Shown one piece after another: positions 1 to 9,291 of a stretch of 64,000 nt of DNA. Origin of the DNA: an uncultured bacterium. Its GTDB lineage: Bacteria > Verrucomicrobiota > Kiritimatiellia > RFP12 > CAIWXQ01. Where the stretch lies: positions 1 to 64,000 of the forward strand of contig CAIWXQ010000041.1 in NCBI GenBank assembly GCA_903916675.1, written 5' to 3'. Both the position numbers and the translations under genes were made by a program. Position 1 is the first letter of the stretch; every line of letters starts with the position of its first letter. The notes below the pieces were generated by a model, which was given only the letters and a program-made list of their open reading frames with translations, made no database searches and was not told the origin of the DNA.

Positions 1-440
1 CCAATGGGTGGCAATGCACGCAAGGCGGCATGCCGCCGGAATATTTACGGGCTCATCAAGGGCAAGGACATCCTGACCGTCCACGAACGCGGCATCAGCG
101 AGATCGATTCGAACGTGTTGGAAGTGTGCCTCATCGCTACGAAAAGCCCGTCGCTCCTGACCGAAAGACAAAAGAGCATGATCTGGGCCGTGTGGCAACA
201 ACTGGCAGAGGCGAACAAACTGCGCGGCATTCGCAACCCGGCGAAATCTGATCCCAAAGGATAAGGGGCACCCGCGGCGCGCATTTCGCTTCCGCAAATC
301 CGCAGGACCGTCTCAATTCCACGACTCATCACCCCCAGAAACCATCTTCCTTCCCAACGCAGAAGGGGCCCCGCGTGGCGCGGATCGGCGTTCCCGGCGC
401 GGGGGAAGGCGGCAGAGTGGTCCAGCCGCAAGGCTTTGAT

Positions 441-471
441 GGGGGCGGCTGGATACGTATCCGCCGCCCCC
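441..471. terminator. Strong GC-rich hairpin downstream of the Y-family polymerase gene (possible terminator)
   Basis: GGGGGCGG-CT-GGATACGTATCC-G-CCGCCCCC: 8-bp outer stem around a perfect 12-nt palindrome; lies 3' of the minus-strand CDS ending at 575; no clear T-tract. Confidence 0.4.
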
Positions 472-574
472 GGAAAAACGCCGCGGATGGGCCACTATCA
501 CGCCTGATCTCCGCGCCCCGATCCGCGCCGCGCACGCGCGTCAGCCACCCCCCGATTCGCCGCACTGCCCACGC

Positions 575-1873
575 CTACACCCCATTCCCCAGCGTCAGCC
601 GCGGGATCGCCAGCCGCCTCAGCGCACTCTCCCCCCGTACCAGCGCCCCATGCCTCTCCGGTGCCGCATCCCGCGCATGCACCGGCTTGTCCCGCAGCGC
701 CATCATCGCCGCTGGAGACACCACGTTCTGCCCATACCGATCCCGTAACCCATCCACCGCCGCGTCCAACTTCCCGTACCCCTGCCGGGCAGGCGTCTCC
801 TCGAAGAAATCCAACTGCCGTTTCCCCTCTGCCAGGAGCCCTCCCAGCCAGACCAGGGTAGACCGGTAAATCTCCCCCGGCTGATAGATCGCATCAAAAA
901 GCAGCCGTACCACGGGCACAACCTCGCAGTCATGGCAGGTCGGGCAGGGGAGTGCCGCACAGTTTGCCCGACTGCTGTAGTCCTTCTGCCGCAGGCAGAG
1001 CCCGATCTCCCGCGCCAGGTGCTGGTGGCGGCGTAGTTTGGCCAGCGCCGCCCCCAGGTTGCGCATGGCTTCGGCAAAGACGAGCCTCCCATCTTCACTG
1101 GGCGGGGAGAACGTGTGCCCCTTCATCATGCTGGCATAACTCTGCTTGGCGTCCAGTTCGAGCGGGATCATGCGCCGCCCCTGCAACTCGCACCAGGTCG
1201 CATGGCCGGGTTTGTGGAGCAGGCGATGCACCTCCACTTCCGGCATCCGGGTGAAGTCGTACGCCGTCACAATCCCCCGGGCCTGCAGTTTCTCGGCACT
1301 CGCCGGCCCGATCCCCCAGACCTTGGCAATGGGCGTGTGCTGCAACAGCACCGGGACATGTTCCCGCCGCACAATGGTCTGACCGTTGGGCTTCCGGAAC
1401 TTGGAGCAGAGTTTGGCCAGGGTCTTGGTCAGACTGATCCCGACCGACACCGTGAGCCCCATTTCCGTTGCCACCGCCGTGCGGATCCCTTCCGCCACAG
1501 CTTCCAGGGACCGGTCGAGAATCTGACCGCACCCGGTCAGGTCGGCGAACGCCTCGTCGATCGAGTACTCCTCTACCAACGGCGAAAAGCGCCGCAGGAT
1601 GGCAAACAACCGCTGGGAATACAGGCTGTAGACTTCGTAGTCCGACGGCACCACCACCAACCCCGGGCAGAGCCGCCGGGCCTCGTGCAACTGCACCCCG
1701 CGCTTGATCCCGCACGCCTTGGCCTCATAACTCGCCGCCGCAATGATCCCCCGCTCCGCGCCCGTCACCACCGGCCGCCCCCGCAACGCAGGGTTCAGCG
1801 CCTGCTCCACCGACGCAAAAAAGCCGTCCGCGTCCACGTGCAGCAACGTGCAGTCTTGAAACCGGGAATCCAT
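575..1873 (-). CDS. Y-family DNA polymerase (DinB/UmuC-like)
   Basis: Motifs HVDADGFFASVEQ and YSIDEAFADLTG, helix-hairpin-helix region KVWGIGPASAEKL, putative beta-clamp motif RQLDFFEE; start chosen at MDSRFQD. Confidence 0.93.
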   Translation of the reverse strand: MDSRFQDCTLLHVDADGFFASVEQALNPALRGRPVVTGAERGIIAAASYEAKACGIKRGVQLHEARRLCPGLVVVPSDYEVYSLYSQRLFAILRRFSPLVEEYSIDEAFADLTGCGQILDRSLEAVAEGIRTAVATEMGLTVSVGISLTKTLAKLCSKFRKPNGQTIVRREHVPVLLQHTPIAKVWGIGPASAEKLQARGIVTAYDFTRMPEVEVHRLLHKPGHATWCELQGRRMIPLELDAKQSYASMMKGHTFSPPSEDGRLVFAEAMRNLGAALAKLRRHQHLAREIGLCLRQKDYSSRANCAALPCPTCHDCEVVPVVRLLFDAIYQPGEIYRSTLVWLGGLLAEGKRQLDFFEETPARQGYGKLDAAVDGLRDRYGQNVVSPAAMMALRDKPVHARDAAPERHGALVRGESALRRLAIPRLTLGNGV

Positions 1874-1907
1874 GCCAGCACGGTAATGGATTTCGTTTGC
1901 CCGATAC

Positions 1908-1921
1908 AGAGTAAAAACTCT
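1908..1921. promoter_or_regulatory. Putative operator: inverted repeat AGAGT-AAAA-ACTCT in the divergent promoter region
   Basis: Perfect 5-bp arms with a 4-nt spacer, in the 59-bp gap between the divergent polymerase and LexA/UmuD-like starts; followed by TATTAT. Confidence 0.45.
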
Positions 1922-1932
1922 ATTATCTCCCC

Positions 1933-2523
1933 ATGGCACCCAAATCCAAACTCAGCGAGCGCATTCCGGTCCTCAATGAGTACATCCGGCAGCATGGCCG
2001 GGCACCCACGCAAGAGGAACTGCGCCGGTTGTTTCGGGTGAAATCCCGGAATACCGCCTTCGTGCTGGCCAAGGGGTTCGTGCGCGCAGGCGTCCTGATC
2101 CGCACCGCCACCGGACGGCTGGTCGCCCCGCCGCAGCGCGCAGCCAGCACCGTGCGCCTGCTCGGGAGCGTGGCCGCCGGCTTCCCGTCGCCAGCCGAGG
2201 AATCCCTGCTCAACACCATGACCCTGGACGAGTACCTGATCACCAAACCCACCGCCACCTTCATGCTGCGGGTGGAAGGGGACAGCATGATCGACGCCGG
2301 CATCCTGCCGGACGACGTGGTTTTGGTGGAGCGCGGCCGGACCGTCCGCAACGGCGACATCGTGATTGCCTGCATCGACGGACAATGGACCATGAAATAT
2401 TTTTACAAGGACGCCACCGGCGTGCGCCTCGAAGCCGCCAACAAGAAATACCCAACCATCCGCCCCATCCACAAACTGGCCGTGGAAGGCGTCGTCAGCA
2501 GCGTCATCCGGAAACTGCTCTGA
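1933..2523 (+). CDS. LexA/UmuD-like S24 family autoprotease with N-terminal winged-helix-like domain
   Basis: SVAAG-FPSPAEE cleavage-site region, EGDSMIDAGILPDDVVLVER (Ser) and TMKYFYK (Lys); N-terminal region LexA-like. Confidence 0.85.
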   Translation: MAPKSKLSERIPVLNEYIRQHGRAPTQEELRRLFRVKSRNTAFVLAKGFVRAGVLIRTATGRLVAPPQRAASTVRLLGSVAAGFPSPAEESLLNTMTLDEYLITKPTATFMLRVEGDSMIDAGILPDDVVLVERGRTVRNGDIVIACIDGQWTMKYFYKDATGVRLEAANKKYPTIRPIHKLAVEGVVSSVIRKLL

Positions 2524-2908
2524 CCATGGCTATCTGGAGCGTTGACAGCACACAGAAATGCACTACGATCTCAGTTACGTGATTGGGCTGCCCAGTTGGA
2601 ACGAGACTAGACCATGAGTTTCTACGAAGGAACACCCCAAGAGACCGCCCCAGTGGTGATCAAGGACGAGCTTCAGATCGCCTCCAAAACCCAATGGGAA
2701 AGTTGGTTTCTGCCCGGAACTAGGCGCAAGGACGTCCATCCCGTCGAAAATTTCGGAAGCCCCGGCAGGAGTTTGTATACGGCCTGTATACGTTCTGGCA
2801 GGTATTTAGTGGGTACAGCAAGGATCGGCAAGGAACACAAGTGGCACACGCAGACAACAGGAAACGCTGTTTTATTGGCGATTATGCGTATTTATTGGGC
2901 ATTAGGGA

Positions 2909-2986
2909 TGGGGCGAAAGACGGGGCTCGAACCCGCGACCATCAGATCCACAATCTGACGCTCTAACCAACTGAGCTACTTTCGCC
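2909..2986 (-). tRNA. tRNA-His (anticodon GTG)
   Basis: Cloverleaf on minus strand GGCGAAAGTAGCTCAGTTGG...TCAGATTGTGGATCTGA...GGGTTCGAGCCCCGTCTTTCGCCCCA; G-1:C73 pair typical of tRNA-His and encoded CCA. Confidence 0.95.
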
Positions 2987-3173
2987 ACGGAACGGTGTTG
3001 CACTATAGCAGACCATGCGATCCAGGCGCAAGGCGATCTCAGCGTCCCTGACGTGCGTGAATGTTGTGTGCGCGTCAAGCTGCCTTGTTTCAATTCCGCC
3101 ACCACCTGTTTGGTGGCAACGAAGACATTGGCACGTAGCGTGCGGGGGATGTCTTGTGCAGGACGCGGCAGAC

Positions 3174-4331
3174 ATGAAGAATAAGCCGTCGGTTGTGGTG
3201 TTTCTTAACTCGTTCTGGGCTGGTCAAGCCGGCATCAGCGGCGGCGACCAGATCGTCGTACAACTGCTCAAACAGCAGCGCGACCGGTTTGACCGCGTGG
3301 TGGTGGTAACTTCGGCGGCCGGGCAACACTTGCTGGAAGGCGTGGCATCGGATCTGACGTTCGTGCGCACTGACAGTGACGGCGATTGCCTGGGACTGTT
3401 TCCCAGTTATGTCCTGCGGACGTGGCGCGCGCTGTTGCGTCTGCGCACCCTGCGGCAGGTCGACGTCCTGTTCACGGCGTCTGATTTTTTCCCGGATGTC
3501 GTGCCGTCGCGGGTGCTGCAGGCGCTGCGTGGCGGGCCGCGATGGCTGCAATGCGTCTTTCACGTCTATCCGGACTGGCGTACGCGCCCTGGGTCGAAAC
3601 TGCGCAGTTTCGTTGCCCAGTGGCTGCAGCGGTTGTCGTTCCGCCTGATCCGGCGGGCTGACGGCGTGCTGGTAATCAACACGCAGGTGGGCGACCATCT
3701 GGCCGGGTTGGGCATTCGGCAAGACCGCATCGGCCTGCAATATCTGGGTATCAATCTGGACGAGATCGCCTCCGCCCGATCGGACGACCCGCGCGGCTAC
3801 GACGGAGTTTTCCTGGCCCGGCTGGCGCCCAGCAAGGGGATTTTCGATCTGCCCCGGATCTGGGCGAAGGTTGTGGCGCGGCAACCCGGGTTGCGGCTGG
3901 GGATCATCGGCGGCGGCGGCGAGCCGATCCGCGAAGAGTTGCGGCAAGCTTGCCGGCAGGCGGGCGTGGCAGACACGGTCGAGCTGCTCGGTTTCCTGCC
4001 GAACGAGGCGGCCTTCGCGATCCTGAAGCGGAGCCGGGTGTTTTTGTTTCCCAGCCACGAGGAGGGGTTCGGTCTGGCGATCGCCGAGGCGATGGCGTGC
4101 GGGTTGCCGGCCGTCGCGTGGGATCTTTCCGTTTACCGGGAGATTTTTGGAGAGACCATCCGGACGGCGCGGGAAGGGGACATCAACGTATTTTCCGACC
4201 ACGTCGGCGGCGCATTAAACGCATCTGCATCCGAGCGAGAAGCGGGACGGGAGTTTGTCCGGCGGTATTCCTGGCCGGAGTCCACGCGCCGCATCGCGAA
4301 CCAGATTGCGGCTAGCGCCGCACGAGGCTGA
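3174..4331 (+). CDS. Glycosyltransferase family 4 protein
   Basis: GT-B layout; GVFLARLAPSKGIFDLPRIW and SRVFLFPSHEEGFGLAIAEAMACGLPAVAWD. Confidence 0.85.
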   Translation: MKNKPSVVVFLNSFWAGQAGISGGDQIVVQLLKQQRDRFDRVVVVTSAAGQHLLEGVASDLTFVRTDSDGDCLGLFPSYVLRTWRALLRLRTLRQVDVLFTASDFFPDVVPSRVLQALRGGPRWLQCVFHVYPDWRTRPGSKLRSFVAQWLQRLSFRLIRRADGVLVINTQVGDHLAGLGIRQDRIGLQYLGINLDEIASARSDDPRGYDGVFLARLAPSKGIFDLPRIWAKVVARQPGLRLGIIGGGGEPIREELRQACRQAGVADTVELLGFLPNEAAFAILKRSRVFLFPSHEEGFGLAIAEAMACGLPAVAWDLSVYREIFGETIRTAREGDINVFSDHVGGALNASASEREAGREFVRRYSWPESTRRIANQIAASAARG

Positions 4332-5280
4332 GATCGTGCTCGACCATCTCGGCGGCGATCTCCGCCAGCGGCTTGCACGGATGCCAATCCAAGAGGCGCA
4401 CCGCCTTGGCGGTGTTGCCGCAGAGGACGACCTTCTCGGGGGGGCGGAAGAACCGCGGGTCGAACCGCACGTGGTCTTCGTAGCGCAACCCCACATGGCC
4501 AAAGGCGTGCGTGAGGAAAGTCCGCACCGTGTGGGTGGCGCCAGTGGCGATCACATAGTCGCCCGGCCGGTCCTGCTGGAGCATACGCCAGGCGGCCTGA
4601 ACGTACTCGGGGGCGTAGCCCCAGTCGCGTTCCGCGTCCAGTGCGCCCAACGTGAGCGTCTTTTCCAGCCCCAGTTTGATGCGCGCGACCGTGGATGTGA
4701 TCTTGCGGGTGACAAACTCGGGCCTCCGCCGGGGCGACTCGTGGTTGTAGAGGAAGCCTGTGGCGACAAAAAATCCCTGGTTGTCGCGATAATTACGGAC
4801 GAGATGGTACCCCGCCACCTTGGCGATGCCGTAGATAGAGCGCGGGTTGAGGGGCGTGTCCTCGTTCTGCGGCGAGGCGACCGTCTGCCCGAACATCTCG
4901 CTGGATCCTGCGTAGTAGAGCCGGCAGCCGGGCGTGCATTCGGACAGGGCCGAGACCAGCGCGTGCGTTGCGCAAAAGCTCTCGTTGAACGTGGAGATCT
5001 CGTCGTCCAACGAGTAATTAACGAAGCTTGGCGAGGCGAAGTGATAGCACTCCGTGGGGCCGGCCTGCTCGATGGTCTTGCGCAGGAATTGGTAATTGTC
5101 CAGGCTTCCGACATGGAGGTCGACGCGCTCTTTGCAGGCGGCCAGATTGGCCATTTTGGCGGCGTCCTCTGTTGTCGCGCGGCGTACGATGCCATGGACG
5201 GCATATCCCCGGGTCAGCAGAAATTCGGCTAGGTAGGAACCGTCCTGGCCTGTGATTCCGGTGATGAGTGCCGTTTTCAT
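4312..5280 (-). CDS. GDP-mannose 4,6-dehydratase family NAD-dependent sugar dehydratase (possibly acting on GDP-heptose)
   Basis: ALITGITGQDGSYLAEFLL, YxxxK in SIYGIAKVAG, LYNHESPRR, FVTRKI. Confidence 0.85.
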   Translation of the reverse strand: MKTALITGITGQDGSYLAEFLLTRGYAVHGIVRRATTEDAAKMANLAACKERVDLHVGSLDNYQFLRKTIEQAGPTECYHFASPSFVNYSLDDEISTFNESFCATHALVSALSECTPGCRLYYAGSSEMFGQTVASPQNEDTPLNPRSIYGIAKVAGYHLVRNYRDNQGFFVATGFLYNHESPRRRPEFVTRKITSTVARIKLGLEKTLTLGALDAERDWGYAPEYVQAAWRMLQQDRPGDYVIATGATHTVRTFLTHAFGHVGLRYEDHVRFDPRFFRPPEKVVLCGNTAKAVRLLDWHPCKPLAEIAAEMVEHDLSLVRR

Positions 5281-5878
5281 AAGGGTGTCCGAAGCATCCG
5301 CCAGTAGAGCCAGTTGTTCGAAAAAGTACGGGTATCAAACCGGAACGTGCGCAACTTGACAAGCACAGAAAACGAGGCATGACGCAATTCAATGTGCGCA
5401 AAAGCTATGTTTAACACGCCCGTGCTGCGCGTGAAGATGTCAATTCTTGATGCATTACGCAAATAGACAACTGCGCGCCCGAATCTAGTGCCATCCGCGA
5501 CGTTACGGAACACGATGCCTGCCACCATTTCTTTTCCCCACAATCTTCCCGTCCGCGCCGACCACGAGGCGGTTGCTGCCATGTTACAACGCGAACGTAC
5601 TGCTTGACCCACGAACGCGCCGGTTGTCAGATTGTACGCAACGCGCCGAGGGTGCGCCAGACATCGGCCTTTGCATCTCGCATGCTTTTTGCCATCATAA
5701 TACGACTAGCAGGTTTCAGCAGGCACGTGTCCATCGCAGCCATGGGGCTATTTTCATCTCAATCCATGGTTAACGGCGGTAAATTCAGGAAGACGACAAA
5801 GTGTGAAGGGGCGGCTCCACTGCTGGAGCGCCCGAGTCTAACTCGGCCGCAAATTCCTCGCCTGTCAAGGAGGTCCCG

Positions 5879-6904
5879 ATGAATGCATGCGCAAGAGCCC
5901 CGCTTCGCTTAGGTCTGGCCGGCGGAGGGACCGATGTCTCTCCTTACTGTGACCTTTATGGCGGATATGTCCTCAATGCCACGATCGACCGCTATGCGTA
6001 CGCGGTGATCAAGCCATTGGACGATCCTGAAATCCGGCTCATCGCGACAGATCAGCAGAAAATCAAAATCACACCACTCGGCCAGCCGCTTCAATTCAAC
6101 GGGACGCTCGACCTTCATCAGGCTGTCTACAACGAGATAATCAACACGTTCAACGGCGGCTCACCAATTGCAATGGAAATGTCTACATTCTGCGACGCCC
6201 CTACGGGCTCGGGGCTGGGATCATCATCAACGCTCGTCGTGGCGATGATCAGAGCCTTCACCGAGCTCCTCAATATTCCCATGGATGATTACGCCTGTGC
6301 GCGGCTTGCCTACAAGATCGAGCGGTTGGACTGCGGATTGCAGGGGGGGCGGCAGGATCAGTATTCGGCGACCTTTGGCGGCTTTAATTTCATGGAATTT
6401 TATTCTGACGAACGCGCCATCATCAACTCGCTTAGGGTAAAAAACGGGGTTATTTGCGAATTAGAGGCATCCCTTTTGCTTTTCTACACCGGGGTCTCGA
6501 GAGAGTCGGCAAAGATCATCGCGGACCAGAGTTCTGGCGTCAAGAATGGGGTGCCGGAGGCTATTAAGGCCATGCATGCGATGAAGAACGAAGCCCTTTG
6601 CATGAAAGAATTCCTCTTAAAGGGAGATTTTGGCGGGATTGTAACCGCCATGCGCTCGGGGTGGGCGAGTAAGAAGAACTCTGCTCGAACAGTGACGACA
6701 CCGGTCATCGAGGAAATCTACGAGGTGGTTATGAAGGCGGGCGCCTTGGCCGGAAAAGTATCAGGAGCGGGAGGTGGCGGCTTCATGATCTTCTTTGTCC
6801 CGCTCAACAAACGGATGGACGTCATCCGTGCTCTTGGCCGTTTCAACGGGCAGGTCAGCAATTGTCATTTCACGAAGCACGGCACCCAAACCTGGAGAGT
6901 ATGA
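5879..6904 (+). CDS. hddA: GHMP kinase, D-glycero-D-manno-heptose 7-phosphate kinase-like
   Basis: APLRLGLAGGGTDVSPYCDLYGG, GSGLGSSSTLVVAM, GKVSGAGGGGFMIFF; adjacent to hddC-like gene. Confidence 0.8.
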   Translation: MNACARAPLRLGLAGGGTDVSPYCDLYGGYVLNATIDRYAYAVIKPLDDPEIRLIATDQQKIKITPLGQPLQFNGTLDLHQAVYNEIINTFNGGSPIAMEMSTFCDAPTGSGLGSSSTLVVAMIRAFTELLNIPMDDYACARLAYKIERLDCGLQGGRQDQYSATFGGFNFMEFYSDERAIINSLRVKNGVICELEASLLLFYTGVSRESAKIIADQSSGVKNGVPEAIKAMHAMKNEALCMKEFLLKGDFGGIVTAMRSGWASKKNSARTVTTPVIEEIYEVVMKAGALAGKVSGAGGGGFMIFFVPLNKRMDVIRALGRFNGQVSNCHFTKHGTQTWRV

Positions 6905-8133
6905 TGGGGACGGGCGCGACGGTTTTTGTCCTAGCCGGTGGTTTGGGCACCCGACTTGCCCATGCGATTGGCGACGTGCCGAAGCCGATGGCCGATATTG
7001 CCGGCCATCCCTTTCTGGAATGGCAGCTGAAATATTTCATAAAACATAACTTTCGTGATTTCGTCCTGATGGTTGGCCACAAAAAGGAGGCCATCATGGA
7101 TTTTTTTCATGACGGCGCATCCCTGGGATCTCGGATCCGGTACTCGGCCGAGGAGGAACTGCTCGGAACAGGAGGCGCGTTTCTTCAGGCATTGGAGCGA
7201 TTTCCCTGCGAGTCATTTGTGCTTGCCAATGGCGACACCTATTTCGCAATTCCGATCCGCGTTCTGCTCAACCATGCGCGAGAAAGGGTGGGGGTGTCCG
7301 TCGGCCTCAAGCTGATGGACCGCCCGCAGCGGTACGGATGCGTGCGACTGGGAGCCGGACACGAAATTCTGGCGGTTGAGGAGAAGCGACTGGATGTGGC
7401 CGAGGGTTATATCAACGGAGGAATTTATGCCGGCGAGACCGCGGTCCTGCGTTCGTTCCGCGTTGAAAAGTGTTCATTGGAGAACGATCTTTTTCCCCGG
7501 CTGATGAAAAAACACGCATTGTTGGGGATTCCCTTTGGCGGCGGTTTTTTGGACATCGGAATACCGGAGGATTATTACCGGGGGCAAAGCCTGATTCCGT
7601 CGTGGTGCAGTCAGGAAGAAACACCGGCGCTTTTTTTGGACCGCGACGGAATCCTGATTGAGGACCGGAAATACGAAGCCGACCCGGAAAGACTGGTGTT
7701 CAAGGAGGAAGGGGTTGGCTTATTCCGGCGTTGCCTGCGGAAGGGGTGGAAACTAATTATTGTCTCGAACCAGGCCGGCGTTGCCAAGGGGATTCTTCCC
7801 CGGTCTGCGGTTGAAGACGTGAACGCCCGTATCAGGAGCCATTTTGCTGACTGGGGGGTCGAGTTCACGGATTTTTACCACTGCCCCTTTCATGCCGATG
7901 GAAAGCTTCCGGAATTTACAAGAGAAAGCCTGCGAAGAAAGCCCGCTCCGGGAATGCTGCTGGACGCCGCAGAACGTTGGCGAATCGACATGACACGGTC
8001 AATCATGATCGGCGACAAAGATTCCGACATGATCAATCTTCCCTATCTGCGCTCCTTTATCATTCCCGGCAGATATGCGATCAAAAACACCTCCCTGATT
8101 AGAAGTTACAGCGAAATCGAGTCTCTCGTCTGA
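6904..8133 (+). CDS. Fusion: heptose-1-phosphate nucleotidyltransferase (HddC-like) + HAD phosphatase (GmhB-like)
   Basis: N-term FVLAGGLGTRLAHAIGDVPKPMADIAGHPFLEW; C-term ALFLDRDGILIEDRKY, IIVSNQAGVAKG, IGDKDSDM. Confidence 0.85.
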   Translation: MGTGATVFVLAGGLGTRLAHAIGDVPKPMADIAGHPFLEWQLKYFIKHNFRDFVLMVGHKKEAIMDFFHDGASLGSRIRYSAEEELLGTGGAFLQALERFPCESFVLANGDTYFAIPIRVLLNHARERVGVSVGLKLMDRPQRYGCVRLGAGHEILAVEEKRLDVAEGYINGGIYAGETAVLRSFRVEKCSLENDLFPRLMKKHALLGIPFGGGFLDIGIPEDYYRGQSLIPSWCSQEETPALFLDRDGILIEDRKYEADPERLVFKEEGVGLFRRCLRKGWKLIIVSNQAGVAKGILPRSAVEDVNARIRSHFADWGVEFTDFYHCPFHADGKLPEFTRESLRRKPAPGMLLDAAERWRIDMTRSIMIGDKDSDMINLPYLRSFIIPGRYAIKNTSLIRSYSEIESLV

Positions 8134-8160
8134 ATGCGCAATGCGCAAGGATCCGTCCAC

Positions 8161-9285
8161 ATGCGAATCGCCATCATCTGCGACGAACTTGATCATGGGC
8201 GCCAGACCACGGGGATCAGCGTCTTTGTCCAAGAACTGCTCGCTGGATTGCGGCAGGTGTCGACCGAAGAAGAATTTCTGCTCATCCACGCCGACGCAAG
8301 GGTGCAACTTGGCGATGGCGGCCGTTTTCGAGATGTCATTCTCCCCCATGCCGGTGGCGAACTGATGCGCAACCTCAAACACCTGCCACGGCTGCTGCGC
8401 GAACTTGCGGTGGAAGTGGTGCATGAGCCGCGGCATTTCCCGCCGCGGCTTCCCGCAGGCATCAAGGGTGTGATCACAATCCATGATCTAGCCTCGATCA
8501 GCCACGCGCCACCCGGCTGGCAGTCGTTGGTGGTGTGTTTGCGCCAATGGGTTGGTTTGATGGTCCTGCTACGGCACTATACATGCGTGGCGGCGATTTC
8601 GCAATGGACGGCGGACGAGATCCACCGCTGGCTTGGCATCCGGCGTGACAAGATCCAAACAATCCTGCAGGCCATCACGCCCAATTTTCGGCCGGCGTCC
8701 ACGGCGGCAGTTGCGGCGCTCCGGTGCAAATACAAACTTGCCGGTTCTTACTGGCTGAACGTGGGGACAATTGGCTGGCGCAAGAATCAGACGGAACTGG
8801 TACGTGCCTTTGAACAGGTGGCCAGCCGCTTTCCGGAGGTCACACTGGTCATATCCGGGAGACCTTCCGATGCGTGGAGCCAGCTTAGCGCGGCGGTTGC
8901 CGTGGCAAAGCTTGGGGGGCGAATCCGCCTGCTTACGGATGTGCCGGATGAGGAGATGCCGGCCCTTTATACGGCTGCCGACTGGCTCATCTTTCCCAGC
9001 ATCTGCGAAGGGTTCGGGCTGCCTCTGCTGGAGGCGCAGGTATGCGGCACGCCCGTGATTTGCTCGCGCAACAGTTCACTGCGGGAGATCGGGGGCGACA
9101 GCATAGCGCCCATTGAGAACCCGCCACTGGCCAGTGCCATCGCGGCCGCAATTGTGGACGCGCAGCCCAGACGCGAGGCGTTGGTCGCGGCGGGGTTTTG
9201 CAACGCACAACGATTCTCGCGGGAGAAACGCGCCCGTGCCTACCTGCAAATTTACAGGGAGCTAGCGATTCGGCGTCGCGCCTAG
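8161..9285 (+). CDS. Glycosyltransferase family 4 protein
   Basis: YWLNVGTIGWRKNQTELVRAFEQV, ADWLIFPSICEGFGLPLLEAQVCGTPVICS; start could be 8134. Confidence 0.83.
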   Translation: MRIAIICDELDHGRQTTGISVFVQELLAGLRQVSTEEEFLLIHADARVQLGDGGRFRDVILPHAGGELMRNLKHLPRLLRELAVEVVHEPRHFPPRLPAGIKGVITIHDLASISHAPPGWQSLVVCLRQWVGLMVLLRHYTCVAAISQWTADEIHRWLGIRRDKIQTILQAITPNFRPASTAAVAALRCKYKLAGSYWLNVGTIGWRKNQTELVRAFEQVASRFPEVTLVISGRPSDAWSQLSAAVAVAKLGGRIRLLTDVPDEEMPALYTAADWLIFPSICEGFGLPLLEAQVCGTPVICSRNSSLREIGGDSIAPIENPPLASAIAAAIVDAQPRREALVAAGFCNAQRFSREKRARAYLQIYRELAIRRRA

Positions 9286-9291
9286 CGTAGT

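Noticed and set aside
4-264. 86-aa ORF at the left edge
   Set aside because: No recognisable domain, and its 5' context is cut by the window edge; coding status cannot be judged.
2614-2958. 114-aa plus-strand ORF ending in GMGRKTGLEPATIRSTI
   Set aside because: Its 3' end reads antisense through tRNA-His, and the rest shows no family signature; treated as spurious.
5277-5612. 111-aa minus-strand ORF whose stop overlaps the dehydratase start by ATGA
   Set aside because: The overlap is suggestive, but the protein has no recognisable family and plausible peptide stretches also appear in another frame; possibly a decayed gene, not supported enough to call.
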